Assembly (NCBI RefSeq): GCF_902859855.1
Contig: NZ_CADIKH010000024.1
Location: 45,841 to 109,840, forward strand
Reading direction: 5' to 3'
DNA length: 64,000 nucleotides
Source of the DNA: Paraburkholderia humisilvae
GTDB lineage: Bacteria > Pseudomonadota > Gammaproteobacteria > Burkholderiales > Burkholderiaceae
Below, in pieces: positions 16,161-24,024 of the stretch. The notes beneath the pieces are model-generated. The model had not been told where the DNA came from, did no database searches, and worked only from the letters and a program-made list of their open reading frames with translations. A program made the position numbers and the translations under genes. Each line of letters starts with the position of its first letter. The stretch's first letter is position 1.

Positions 16161-17437
16161 TGAACGCGCGAAGCGACCCACGACGCCCGACGCGGGTACG
16201 CTCGAAAAGGTACGCCACCCTGTTCGCGTGCATCGTCGTTGTATTTTCGCGAGTCGCCGCGTCGTATGACGCCGCGCCGCATATCGCGCATATTCTTTGT
16301 GCCACACTGGCCGTCGCATTCGCCCTACCCGCCGTTCTCGGCGTAGGCTACACCTGCTTCGCCGCCCTGCTCGTGCGTGGCTTCTTCGCGCGGTCCTGCG
16401 CGCAGCCATCGAGCTTTCCTTCCGTCACGCTCGTGAAGCCGCTGTGCGGAGACGAATGGAATCTCGAGCACAATCTCACCAGTTTCTTTGAGCAGGATTA
16501 TCCTGGTCCAGTCCAGTTCCTGTTCGGCGTGCACGACCCCGCTGACGTCGCGCTCAAGACGGTCGACATGCTGCGTGCACGGTATCCGAAGGCGCAGGTG
16601 GACGTCGTGGTCGATTCGCGGCTGTACGGCCCGAACCGGAAAATTGGCAACCTCGTCAACATGCTCGAACACGCGAAGTATGACGTTCTTTGCTTCGCCG
16701 ATAGCGATGTAACCGTTGAACGCGATTACCTCCTGCACGTGGTCGGCGCGTTGCAGTGCCCCGGAGTCGGCCTCGTCACCTGCGTGTATCGCGGGCTGTG
16801 CGCACCGGGCTGGTGGCCAGGCTTTGCCGCGGCGGCGACGAATTACCACTTCCTCCCGGGCGTCGTGACCGGCCTTGCGCTCGGGCGAGCACGTCCGTGT
16901 TTTGGCCAGACCATTGCGATGGAGCGTGCGATGCTCGATCGCATTGGTGGTCTCACCCAATTCGCGCATCATCTGGCCGAGGATCATGCGATCGGTTGCG
17001 CGGTTCGGCGCACCGGTGCAACCGTCTCCATCCCGCCATTTACCGTACGGCACGCGTGTGTCGAGACTCGCTTCACGAAACTCTTCGCACATGAATTGCG
17101 TTGGAGCCGCACGATCCGTTCGGTTGACCCGCTGGGACATCTCGGCTCCGCCCTTATGCATCCGCTGCCGTTCGCCCTGCTGGCTGTGCTGATGTCGGAG
17201 GGCGCAGCGTGGGCGTGGGCACTGGCCGGTATCGCGCTCGTTGCCCGCCTCGTGCTCAAGTGGCAATCCGACCGCGCAGTGCAGCAAACTCATCGGGGTC
17301 TGTGGCTGTTGCCGATGTGTGACGTGCTATCGTTCATCATCTTCATCGCGAGCTTTTTCTCGTCTCGTGTCGAATGGCGTGGATTCAGCTTCAACGTCGA
17401 CGGCAACGGGCTACTGTCTCCAGTACATGATGAATAG
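16160..17437 (+). CDS. hpnI: GT21-type glycosyltransferase, HpnI/ceramide glucosyltransferase-like
   Basis: This ~425-residue membrane glycosyltransferase of family 21 (HpnI transfers a sugar to hopanoid, or relatives to ceramide) has N-terminal spans at about residues 12-30 and 45-70. Its catalytic GT-A domain shows VTLVKPLCGDEWNLEHNL (about residue 92), the D1-D2 CFADSDVTVERDYL (about 178), the D3 region HLAEDHAIGCAVR (about 272) and the (R/Q)xxRW motif HELRWSRTIRS (about 312). C-terminal spans complete it. The ATG at 16160 overlaps the previous gene's stop. An HpnL-like flippase gene follows at 6 bp, as in hopanoid-modification loci. A sphingolipid substrate is also possible. Confidence 0.78.
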   Translation: MNARSDPRRPTRVRSKRYATLFACIVVVFSRVAASYDAAPHIAHILCATLAVAFALPAVLGVGYTCFAALLVRGFFARSCAQPSSFPSVTLVKPLCGDEWNLEHNLTSFFEQDYPGPVQFLFGVHDPADVALKTVDMLRARYPKAQVDVVVDSRLYGPNRKIGNLVNMLEHAKYDVLCFADSDVTVERDYLLHVVGALQCPGVGLVTCVYRGLCAPGWWPGFAAAATNYHFLPGVVTGLALGRARPCFGQTIAMERAMLDRIGGLTQFAHHLAEDHAIGCAVRRTGATVSIPPFTVRHACVETRFTKLFAHELRWSRTIRSVDPLGHLGSALMHPLPFALLAVLMSEGAAWAWALAGIALVARLVLKWQSDRAVQQTHRGLWLLPMCDVLSFIIFIASFFSSRVEWRGFSFNVDGNGLLSPVHDE

Positions 17438-17443
17438 ACCGTT

Positions 17444-18511
17444 ATGCGAATTCCCTGGCGTGGTCGCGAGGATGGCGCGTCTCCACGCGTGACAACCGCT
17501 TTGCCGATGAAACATGTCGGACGCGCGACCGCCCTGATCGGTCTCGCAGTCGCGGTGTGGCTCGTGTGGCAAGAACACCCGGCGACGGTGTTTCGGTTGA
17601 TGAAGGACGCGGGCGCCGGGCTGGTGGTCGCGGCTTTCGCGCATGTCCTGCCGATGCTGACCAATGCGTGGGACTGGCGCTCACTGATCAGGCCGCGGCA
17701 ACGGCCGCGAGTGTCAACGATGTTGCGGCTCGTGTGGATCCGCGAATCGATCAATGGCCTGCTCCCGGTTGCGCGCATCGGCGGAGAGATCGTTGCGTTC
17801 CGCTTGCTGGGACGTCTGGGTGTGCGTCCTGCCGCGGCGGCGGCAAGCCTTGTCGTCGACACGCAGCTTACGCTGATCAGCCAGCTCATTTTTGCGCTCG
17901 CAGCCGTCGCCTGGCTGCTCGCCGACCACGCGTCATCCGAAGTCGTCCGCGTGACAGGGCAGTTGGTGCTCGGCATCGCCGTGCTCGCGCCGGTCCTGCT
18001 TCTCTTCGCACTCGTGCAGCACGCGCGCCCTTTCGAACGGGCGGCCCGCTTGCTCAACCGCGCGGCGGGCGGCAAAGTCTATGCGCTGGTCGGCCGCTCC
18101 GCACGCATTGACCAGTCGGTCAAGCTGATCTGGCGACAGCATGGTGTGATTGCACGTTATCTGTGTATCTGGCAGCCCCTTCAATGCGCCGGTTTTGCGT
18201 TCGAAATCTGGCTCGCGCTCCACTTTCTTGGTGCAAACCCGACGCTCGCCCAGGCATTCGTACTGGAAGCGCTGCTCCAGTTGCTGAGCAGCGCGGCCTT
18301 CATTGTGCCGGGCGCGCTCGGCGTACAGGAAGGCGGCTTCGTGCTGATCGGCGGCATGCTGGGACTGGATCCGGCGACCTGTCTTGCGCTTGCAGGCGCG
18401 AGGCGGATCCGCGATCTGCTGATCTACGTTCCCGGGCTCCTCGCGTGGCAGGCGGCGGAGTATTTGCCTGTGCTTCCGCATGGCATCAAAAACGCGTCGC
18501 CGATGCGATAA
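17444..18511 (+). CDS. hpnL: HpnL-like LPG-synthase-TM/UPF0104 membrane protein
   Basis: This 355-residue polytopic membrane protein belongs to the lysylphosphatidylglycerol-synthase transmembrane (UPF0104) family and matches the hopanoid-associated HpnL. It carries the family motifs NGLLPVARIGGEIVAFRLLG (about residue 103) and IVPGALGVQEGGFVLIGGML (about 285). About seven to eight membrane spans are visible. It follows the HpnI-like gene by 6 bp, so it probably moves or presents the glycosylated lipid. A second candidate start is the Met at 17510 just before the first span. Confidence 0.75.
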   Translation: MRIPWRGREDGASPRVTTALPMKHVGRATALIGLAVAVWLVWQEHPATVFRLMKDAGAGLVVAAFAHVLPMLTNAWDWRSLIRPRQRPRVSTMLRLVWIRESINGLLPVARIGGEIVAFRLLGRLGVRPAAAAASLVVDTQLTLISQLIFALAAVAWLLADHASSEVVRVTGQLVLGIAVLAPVLLLFALVQHARPFERAARLLNRAAGGKVYALVGRSARIDQSVKLIWRQHGVIARYLCIWQPLQCAGFAFEIWLALHFLGANPTLAQAFVLEALLQLLSSAAFIVPGALGVQEGGFVLIGGMLGLDPATCLALAGARRIRDLLIYVPGLLAWQAAEYLPVLPHGIKNASPMR

Positions 18512-18547
18512 GTCGCTACCCATCCGGGAAATGCCGGGGGTGACGCC

Positions 18548-18834
18548 TTAATGCATATGCTGACCACCGTTGACGGCGATATTCGATCCGGTCACGAAGC
18601 CGCCATCATCCGAGCACAGGTATAGCACCAGGGCTGCGACCTCTTCCGGTTTGCCAAGACGACCGACAGGAATTTGCGGCAGGATTTTATATCCATGATT
18701 TCCTGCGGGACGGCCATGACCATTCTGGTGGCCAGATAGCCCGGCGAAATCGTGTTCACGGTTACACCTTTTTTCGCCACCTCGGATTTGCCGACGCCCG
18801 TGCGGGCCGCCGATACGATCACTACATTAGTCAC
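18548..18834 (-). pseudogene. phaA'-'phaB deletion-fusion pseudogene
   Basis: The first 16 codons (MTNVVIVSAARTGVGK) are the N-terminus of a beta-ketothiolase (PhaA). The frame then jumps to the C-terminal part of acetoacetyl-CoA reductase (EVAKKGVTVNTISPGYLATR). A one-base deletion near 18685 shifts the frame, and the rest (ILPQIPVGRLGKPEEVAAL and onwards, ending GGQHMH) continues in another frame to the TAA at 18548. The simplest reading is a deletion from early phaA into late phaB of a phaAB operon, followed by a frameshift. It cannot encode a working enzyme of polyhydroxybutyrate synthesis. Confidence 0.85.
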
Positions 18835-18937
18835 GTTTGGATGCCTTCAGGCTTCGAAAGCCTGTTTATTTGCCTGCACCGACTTGCCATTGGAGCCTTG
18901 ATCACGCAAAGTTCAGGCGGGTAGGCGCGAGCGTTGC

Positions 18938-20797
18938 CTACGAGGTGAAGGGTCGTTCCGCGCACGTCGTATACGCATACCCCATCGATTGCTTGACCGA
19001 CAAAAAGCCCGCATAAGGCAGCATCAGCTCCATCGCTTCGGCGATCTCACACCACTGCACACCGACATCAATCGCCGCATTGACGTGTCTTTCAAGCGGC
19101 TCCATGTCGACCATACGCCCGGTCGCGGTCAGAGCCGCGATGATGGCGATCTCTCTCGTCTTTGCGTCCAGCTTGCCCAACCGGCCGGTCGCTCGCCCTC
19201 CAAAGAATTCAGCCGAATAGCGCGCGAGCACAGTGCCGATCTCGTCTGCGCCCTTGCTTTTCTGTTCGCGCGATGCTGAACGCGCGTTAAGCGTTTCGAG
19301 CCACTGCGGAACGGGAGATGGGGCTTGCGTTGCCTGTACGTCGAACGATTCTGACTCGACCGAAGCTAGCGATGTATCAGGTAACCCGTCTTCCTCGAAG
19401 CGATCGAAAACCTCAAGCGCCGGCCCCGTGACGGCCAACGTCAACGGCCAACCGATATACCCTGTCATCTGAATCAGCACTTCAACCAGTTCGGCCCGGG
19501 TCCAACCCAGCATCAGGCACCCCTCGACGTGCTTGCAGACTGCCGCAATGTGGTTTCCCTTCGACATCACCATCGCAAGCGTAGCAAGCTGTCGGTCCTT
19601 AACGGACAGACCCGGCCGGCTCCAGATTTCTCCGTACGCAAACTTTGCGATAAGTGCAACCAGCAGTGGCTCCATCCTGCCTCCCAGCGCGTCGTGGGCC
19701 ACCATCAACTTCAAGACTTCCGCTGGAATTTCCCGGCTTCCACCCGACGGTTCATCCGGGGAGGATTCAAGCTCAATATTGCGTTCGCGTAAAACCTCAC
19801 TCACCAGCTTTAGCGCACTCGACACCGCCGGAAAGCCCGCATACACCACTGCATGAAGTACGCTTTCCACCAGCTGCCGTGCACTCCACCCTGTATTCAA
19901 CATTCCGCCACAGTGGAATTTGAGCGCCGCAGGTGCATTGCCTAGCGCGGTCAGTGCCGCTACGGTCACGAGTTCGCGACTCTTCAGGGAAAGGCCCGGT
20001 CGACTGACGATGTCTGCGTACCCCACCTCCACGAGCAGGTCGCCGAATTCCGGAGATAAGCGATTAAGCGTCTGGATAAATTGCTTGTAGTTGCCCCCGC
20101 CGCTGATGGCCTTGAGGGTCGACAACCCCCGATCGAATCGCGAAGGAGAGCATGCTGTATCAAGGCTTTCTCTCGACCGGCACACGTTTGCGTATAACGC
20201 TGGATCTGCGTGATTCTCCCGCTTACCCCGCCCCAGCGCGTCCAGCAGCAAAACAATCCATTCAGGGAAATCACCGCCTTCAACGCCCGTCACCAGATTG
20301 CGATCAACGACGGCGCCGCTCGGTGCGCTCTCAACGTATTCGGCTCCCGCGCGCCGGACACCGGCAGCAAGTTCGCGGGCACAGGTGACACGATGCCCAC
20401 GGACGACGTCCGCCGCAACGAGCGCCAGCACGCCGCTACCCAAACCGATGACCGGCTTACCCGCTTCTTCGGCGAAAAACCGGATGATCCGCAATAAACG
20501 ATCGTCTTCAAGGACGCCATCTGACGTGCGCCCGAAAGCCAGCACGAGCGCGTCAAACTCAGGCAGTTTCGCCTCCGCAAGGGTCGCGTTCAAGGTGATT
20601 GAGGCGTGCTCTTCATCGGGCTTTGCCGTCGTGGACCTGTTCGTAGCTCTTGGCAACGAAATTTTTTCACCTGCTTCCCGCTGAGGGCTCGCGATGTGCA
20701 ACGTGTGACCAAACAGCGCGAGCACTCGAAGAGGCGTGAGCACTTCACGATCCTCGATAACATCGTCGATGAGAAACAGAATGTTCGTGCTTGACAT
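18938..20797 (-). CDS. Fusion of DJ-1/PfpI-like domain and three carboxymuconolactone-decarboxylase-like domains
   Basis: This 619-residue four-domain protein is last in the polyketide operon. Residues about 1-190 are a DJ-1/PfpI-like fold, but the nucleophile elbow (usually ICHG) reads LGSG, so the catalytic Cys and following His are missing. Residues about 225-330, 355-470 and 515-605 are three AhpD/CMD-like alpha-helical domains (for example VSRPGLSLKSRELVTVAALT, WSRPGLSVKDRQLATLAMVM, GKLDAKTREIAIIAALTAT). Each keeps a central His near the usual position (FHCGG, KHVEG, RHVNA). CMD domains catalyse decarboxylation or lactone/peroxide chemistry. The gene starts 57 bp after the SDR gene, so it is probably cotranscribed. 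I know of no common protein with this exact architecture; its role in the pathway is unknown. Confidence 0.75.
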   Translation of the reverse strand: MSSTNILFLIDDVIEDREVLTPLRVLALFGHTLHIASPQREAGEKISLPRATNRSTTAKPDEEHASITLNATLAEAKLPEFDALVLAFGRTSDGVLEDDRLLRIIRFFAEEAGKPVIGLGSGVLALVAADVVRGHRVTCARELAAGVRRAGAEYVESAPSGAVVDRNLVTGVEGGDFPEWIVLLLDALGRGKRENHADPALYANVCRSRESLDTACSPSRFDRGLSTLKAISGGGNYKQFIQTLNRLSPEFGDLLVEVGYADIVSRPGLSLKSRELVTVAALTALGNAPAALKFHCGGMLNTGWSARQLVESVLHAVVYAGFPAVSSALKLVSEVLRERNIELESSPDEPSGGSREIPAEVLKLMVAHDALGGRMEPLLVALIAKFAYGEIWSRPGLSVKDRQLATLAMVMSKGNHIAAVCKHVEGCLMLGWTRAELVEVLIQMTGYIGWPLTLAVTGPALEVFDRFEEDGLPDTSLASVESESFDVQATQAPSPVPQWLETLNARSASREQKSKGADEIGTVLARYSAEFFGGRATGRLGKLDAKTREIAIIAALTATGRMVDMEPLERHVNAAIDVGVQWCEIAEAMELMLPYAGFLSVKQSMGYAYTTCAERPFTS

Positions 20798-20854
20798 GGG
20801 CTTCTTTATTTGAAGTTCATTTCAACATGCTTAAACCCAACGGCCAAACCGTGG

Positions 20855-21610
20855 CTACTGGGTCGTCCATGCTCCGTCTATAGGCACGGCCGCCCCGGTT
20901 ATGAACGGAGCCATGTCGCTGGCGAGAAACAGAACGGTTTCCGCTACTTCCTCCGGCTTCCCAAAACGCTGCACCGGATGCATCGCCTGGAGTATCGCCG
21001 GATCAACTGCCTCAAACCATTCGTTGGCCATGTCCGTCGGTAGTATCCCAGGACATACGGCATTGACGCGGATGTTGCGGGTGGCAAAGTCGAGTGCGGC
21101 GGCCTTGGTCAGCCCCACCACTCCATGCTTCGTCGCGTTGTACACCGTGAGTCCGCCGTTGCACCCGACCAGTCCTGCAACAGAAGACATATTGACGATG
21201 GAGCCGCCGCCCCCTTTCAGCATCGCCTGAATCTGATATTTCATCGACAGGAACACCCCCGTCAGGTTGATGCTCAGAACCTGATCCCACTCATCCTCGG
21301 ACAGTTCGGCAACGGTCTTTCCGAATGAAAAGATCCCCGCGTTGTTAAACGCTATGTCAAGTTTGCCGAATTTTTCAATTGTTCTCGAAACCAGATTTCT
21401 GCAATCTTCGGACTTCGACACATCGGTCTTGACGAAAATGGCCTCTCCGCCCAACTCCCTGATTTCGTCGACCACGGATTCACCGAGTTCATCCCGCCTG
21501 GCGGCAATCACGACTTTCGCCCCCTCCCTGGCAAACAACACGGCAGCGCTCTTGCCCAGTCCCACGCTGGCGCCCGTTACAATCGCAACCTTTCCCGTCA
21601 ATCTATTCAT
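20855..21610 (-). CDS. Short-chain dehydrogenase/reductase
   Basis: This 251-residue classical SDR has the NAD(P)-binding TGASVGLGKS motif (about residue 13), NNAG (about 89), the catalytic Ser in MSSVAG (about 143), and YNATK (Tyr about 157, Lys about 161). The C-terminal LASDMAPFITGAAVPIDGAW is also characteristic. Asp/Arg preference cannot be settled, but AARRDE after beta-2 favours NADPH. The polyketide synthase in the same operon has no ketoreductase domain, so this protein could reduce the beta-keto group in trans. It starts 65 bp after the thioesterase gene. Confidence 0.9.
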   Translation of the reverse strand: MNRLTGKVAIVTGASVGLGKSAAVLFAREGAKVVIAARRDELGESVVDEIRELGGEAIFVKTDVSKSEDCRNLVSRTIEKFGKLDIAFNNAGIFSFGKTVAELSEDEWDQVLSINLTGVFLSMKYQIQAMLKGGGGSIVNMSSVAGLVGCNGGLTVYNATKHGVVGLTKAAALDFATRNIRVNAVCPGILPTDMANEWFEAVDPAILQAMHPVQRFGKPEEVAETVLFLASDMAPFITGAAVPIDGAWTTQ

Positions 21611-21675
21611 TTTCCTAACCTTTCCAATATATGTTCATCGATACGCCTGACAGACTGCTGCTTCAAATATGACGA

Positions 21676-22200
21676 TCAATCTGCTTTTGATAAGCTCACG
21701 GTATCTTGTGCGAAGTGCGGCATGCCCGCCAAAGCATGGTTTGGCATTCCGGCTGTAGCGGAAAGCACAGGATGCTTCGTTCCGCCCCAAACAGGCGGTT
21801 CTTTCGGTGAACCTTCCGTGATTGCCGGCAATGCGCGTGGTCTGCGATCGTCGTCGGTAGCCACGAAGGTAAGAGTCGCTTCAGTCACTTTTGCGACATC
21901 GGCTTCGAGACCCATACGCTGAGCGTAGACCTCAACCTTTACGGTGACCGATGTCCGTCCTGTCGCAACGATCGTCGCGTAAAAGCTCACGAGGTCCCCG
22001 ATGTAGACGGGTTCCCTGAACACGCAGGAGTTCATCGCAATGGTGACGGCACGACCGTTGGCTCGACGGATTGCAGGAATGGATGCTGCCGTGTCGACAT
22101 GAGTCATCACCCATGATCCGCTGACATCGCCGTATACGTTTGCGTCATTCGGTTGCGGCACCAGACATAGCGTGGGTATACCGCGTTCTTTTAAATCCAT
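21676..22200 (-). CDS. Acyl-CoA thioesterase of the hotdog family (YciA-like)
   Basis: This ~174-residue hotdog-fold thioesterase has the YciA/BFIT pattern: NDANVYGDVSGSWVMTHVDT (catalytic Asp region, about residues 20-39), the AVTIAMNSCVFREPVYIGDL strand (about 52), and TGRTSVTVKVEVYAQ (about 83). The start at 22200 is set by AAGGAG eight bases upstream. The C-terminal ~40 residues are a Pro-rich extension. In this operon it may release the product from CoA or ACP, edit mis-primed chains, or supply free acid. It lies 53 bp after the ligase gene. Confidence 0.82.
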   Translation of the reverse strand: MDLKERGIPTLCLVPQPNDANVYGDVSGSWVMTHVDTAASIPAIRRANGRAVTIAMNSCVFREPVYIGDLVSFYATIVATGRTSVTVKVEVYAQRMGLEADVAKVTEATLTFVATDDDRRPRALPAITEGSPKEPPVWGGTKHPVLSATAGMPNHALAGMPHFAQDTVSLSKAD

Positions 22201-22253
22201 CACAGCAACTCCTTCGGGCATCGAACGAATGTTGGAACCTTGACGTGGCCTCT

Positions 22254-23975
22254 TTATGCGGTCCGTACGTCGGCTACGTCCAACTCTTCCATCATCTGTT
22301 TGCGCATCAGGTATTTCTGCGGCTTGCCCGAGGCCGTCATAGGCATGTCTTGCACAAAACGGACGACTCGGGGGACCTTGTACGACGCCATGCGTCCCTG
22401 GCAGAATTCGATTATTTCTTCTTGCGTGATATGAACACGCGGTCTAGGGATGATCCATGCACATACCTGTTCGCCGTATTTTTGGTCCGGAATACCAAAT
22501 ACCTGTACGGACATGACTTTTGAGTGCGTGAACAAAATCTCTTCGATCTCTCGCGGAAATATATTCTCGCCGCCGCGAATCAGCATGTCCTTGAGTCGAC
22601 CGACAATATTGCAATAGCCATGCTCGTCGAGCACCGCAAGGTCTCCGCTATGCATCCATCCGTCGCGAATGGCAAGCGCAGTCGCGTCCTTGTCGCCCCA
22701 ATAGCCCTTCATGACGGAATAGCCGCGTGTGCACAATTCACCTGCTACGCCGACCGGCACCGTATTGCCATGCTCGTCGACTATCTTCACCTCGATATGC
22801 GGGTGAATTCTCCCCACGGTCGTGGTGCGTTTTTCGATCGGATCGCCAGTCTCACTCTGGAACGACACGGGGCTTGTTTCCGTCATTCCATACGCGATGG
22901 TGATCTGCGCGAGATTCATCTGGTCGATGACTCGCCTCATCACCTCGATCGGACACGGCGAACCGGCCATCAGCCCGGTGCGTAATGTACGGAGGTCATA
23001 TCGGGAGAAATTCGGGTGTTCCAGTTCCGCGATGAACATGGTCGGAACGCCATGCAACGCAGTGCATCTTTCTTCGGAGATCGCCGCGAGCGTGGTTTCC
23101 GGGTCGAATGCCTCTGCCGGGAATACCATGGAGGCCCCGACTGATACACAGGCCAGCGAGGACAACACCATACCGATGCAGTGATATAACGGCATCGTTA
23201 CGCATAGCGAATCGTTGTGTGTGAGTCGCATGCACGACGCGGCATACCGCGCGTTGTTCACAATATTGAAATGCGAGAGCGTCGCGCCTCTCGGTCTTCC
23301 CGTGGTTCCGCTGGTGAACTGAATATTGATCGCGTCATCCGCGTTCAATTCAGCTTCGCCGCTTTCGAGTTCGCGCGTATCGAGACGTGTGCCTCCAAGC
23401 TTCATCACATCGCGAAACAGAATCATCCCGGGCACGGTGTCATTGCCCATGTGGATGACAATCCGGAGATCGGCCAGGCGAGCGGAATTCAGCGCACCCG
23501 GCGTAGCGTCGGCAAGTTCCGGTGCAATGTCGGTAAGAATCTTCGTGCTGCGGAACTGGGGCGGAAGGATCAACGCCTTACAGCCGGCCTTGTTCAACGC
23601 ATACTCGAGTTCGCCGGCAACGTAGGCAGGGTTGAGGCTGACGAGGATCGCCCCGATTCTCGCGGTGGCAAACTGCGTAAGCAGGCACTCGTAACGGTTG
23701 GGCGACCAGAGCGCCACGCGATCGCCACGCTGAATGCCCAGTTCGAGCAGACCGCTCGCGAGAATGTCGACTTGTTCCGCCAGTTCGCGCCACGTCGAGC
23801 GAATCTGTTGCGAGCGGAAGACCACTGCAGTGCGACCGGGCCACTTTGACGCTGTGTCTTTAAGCAGTTTAGCGATAGTGGACCAGCTAAGCGGATCGTC
23901 ATTCGCTCCGAAAACGTGCGATAGTCGAGCACGTGGTGCGATACGTCCGTGCTCCATTGCGAAATGAGTTTCCAT
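22254..23975 (-). CDS. AMP-dependent acyl-CoA/acyl-ACP ligase
   Basis: This 573-residue adenylate-forming enzyme activates a carboxylic acid as acyl-AMP and transfers it to CoA or an ACP thiol. Core motifs are visible: P-loop-like FTSGTTGRPRGATLSH (about residue 218), YGMTETSPVSF (about 358), the SGDLAVLDEHGY hinge region (about 440) and GRLKDMLIRGGENIFPREIE (about 455). Near the C-terminus ASGKPQKYLMR carries the catalytic Lys. The overall layout matches medium/long-chain fatty acid:CoA ligases. Since a free ACP is encoded upstream, it may load the starter acid on that ACP. It begins 49 bp after the PKS gene. Confidence 0.9.
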   Translation of the reverse strand: METHFAMEHGRIAPRARLSHVFGANDDPLSWSTIAKLLKDTASKWPGRTAVVFRSQQIRSTWRELAEQVDILASGLLELGIQRGDRVALWSPNRYECLLTQFATARIGAILVSLNPAYVAGELEYALNKAGCKALILPPQFRSTKILTDIAPELADATPGALNSARLADLRIVIHMGNDTVPGMILFRDVMKLGGTRLDTRELESGEAELNADDAINIQFTSGTTGRPRGATLSHFNIVNNARYAASCMRLTHNDSLCVTMPLYHCIGMVLSSLACVSVGASMVFPAEAFDPETTLAAISEERCTALHGVPTMFIAELEHPNFSRYDLRTLRTGLMAGSPCPIEVMRRVIDQMNLAQITIAYGMTETSPVSFQSETGDPIEKRTTTVGRIHPHIEVKIVDEHGNTVPVGVAGELCTRGYSVMKGYWGDKDATALAIRDGWMHSGDLAVLDEHGYCNIVGRLKDMLIRGGENIFPREIEEILFTHSKVMSVQVFGIPDQKYGEQVCAWIIPRPRVHITQEEIIEFCQGRMASYKVPRVVRFVQDMPMTASGKPQKYLMRKQMMEELDVADVRTA

Positions 23976-24024
23976 GCGTCACTCCATTAGAAACCTGTTA
24001 CTACGGTTGACTGAATGCGAGAAG

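Noticed and set aside
15740..16291. 183-codon minus-strand ORF
   Set aside because: It overlaps the plus-strand coupled gene and the glycosyltransferase start, has a basic and irregular composition, and no ribosome site was seen.
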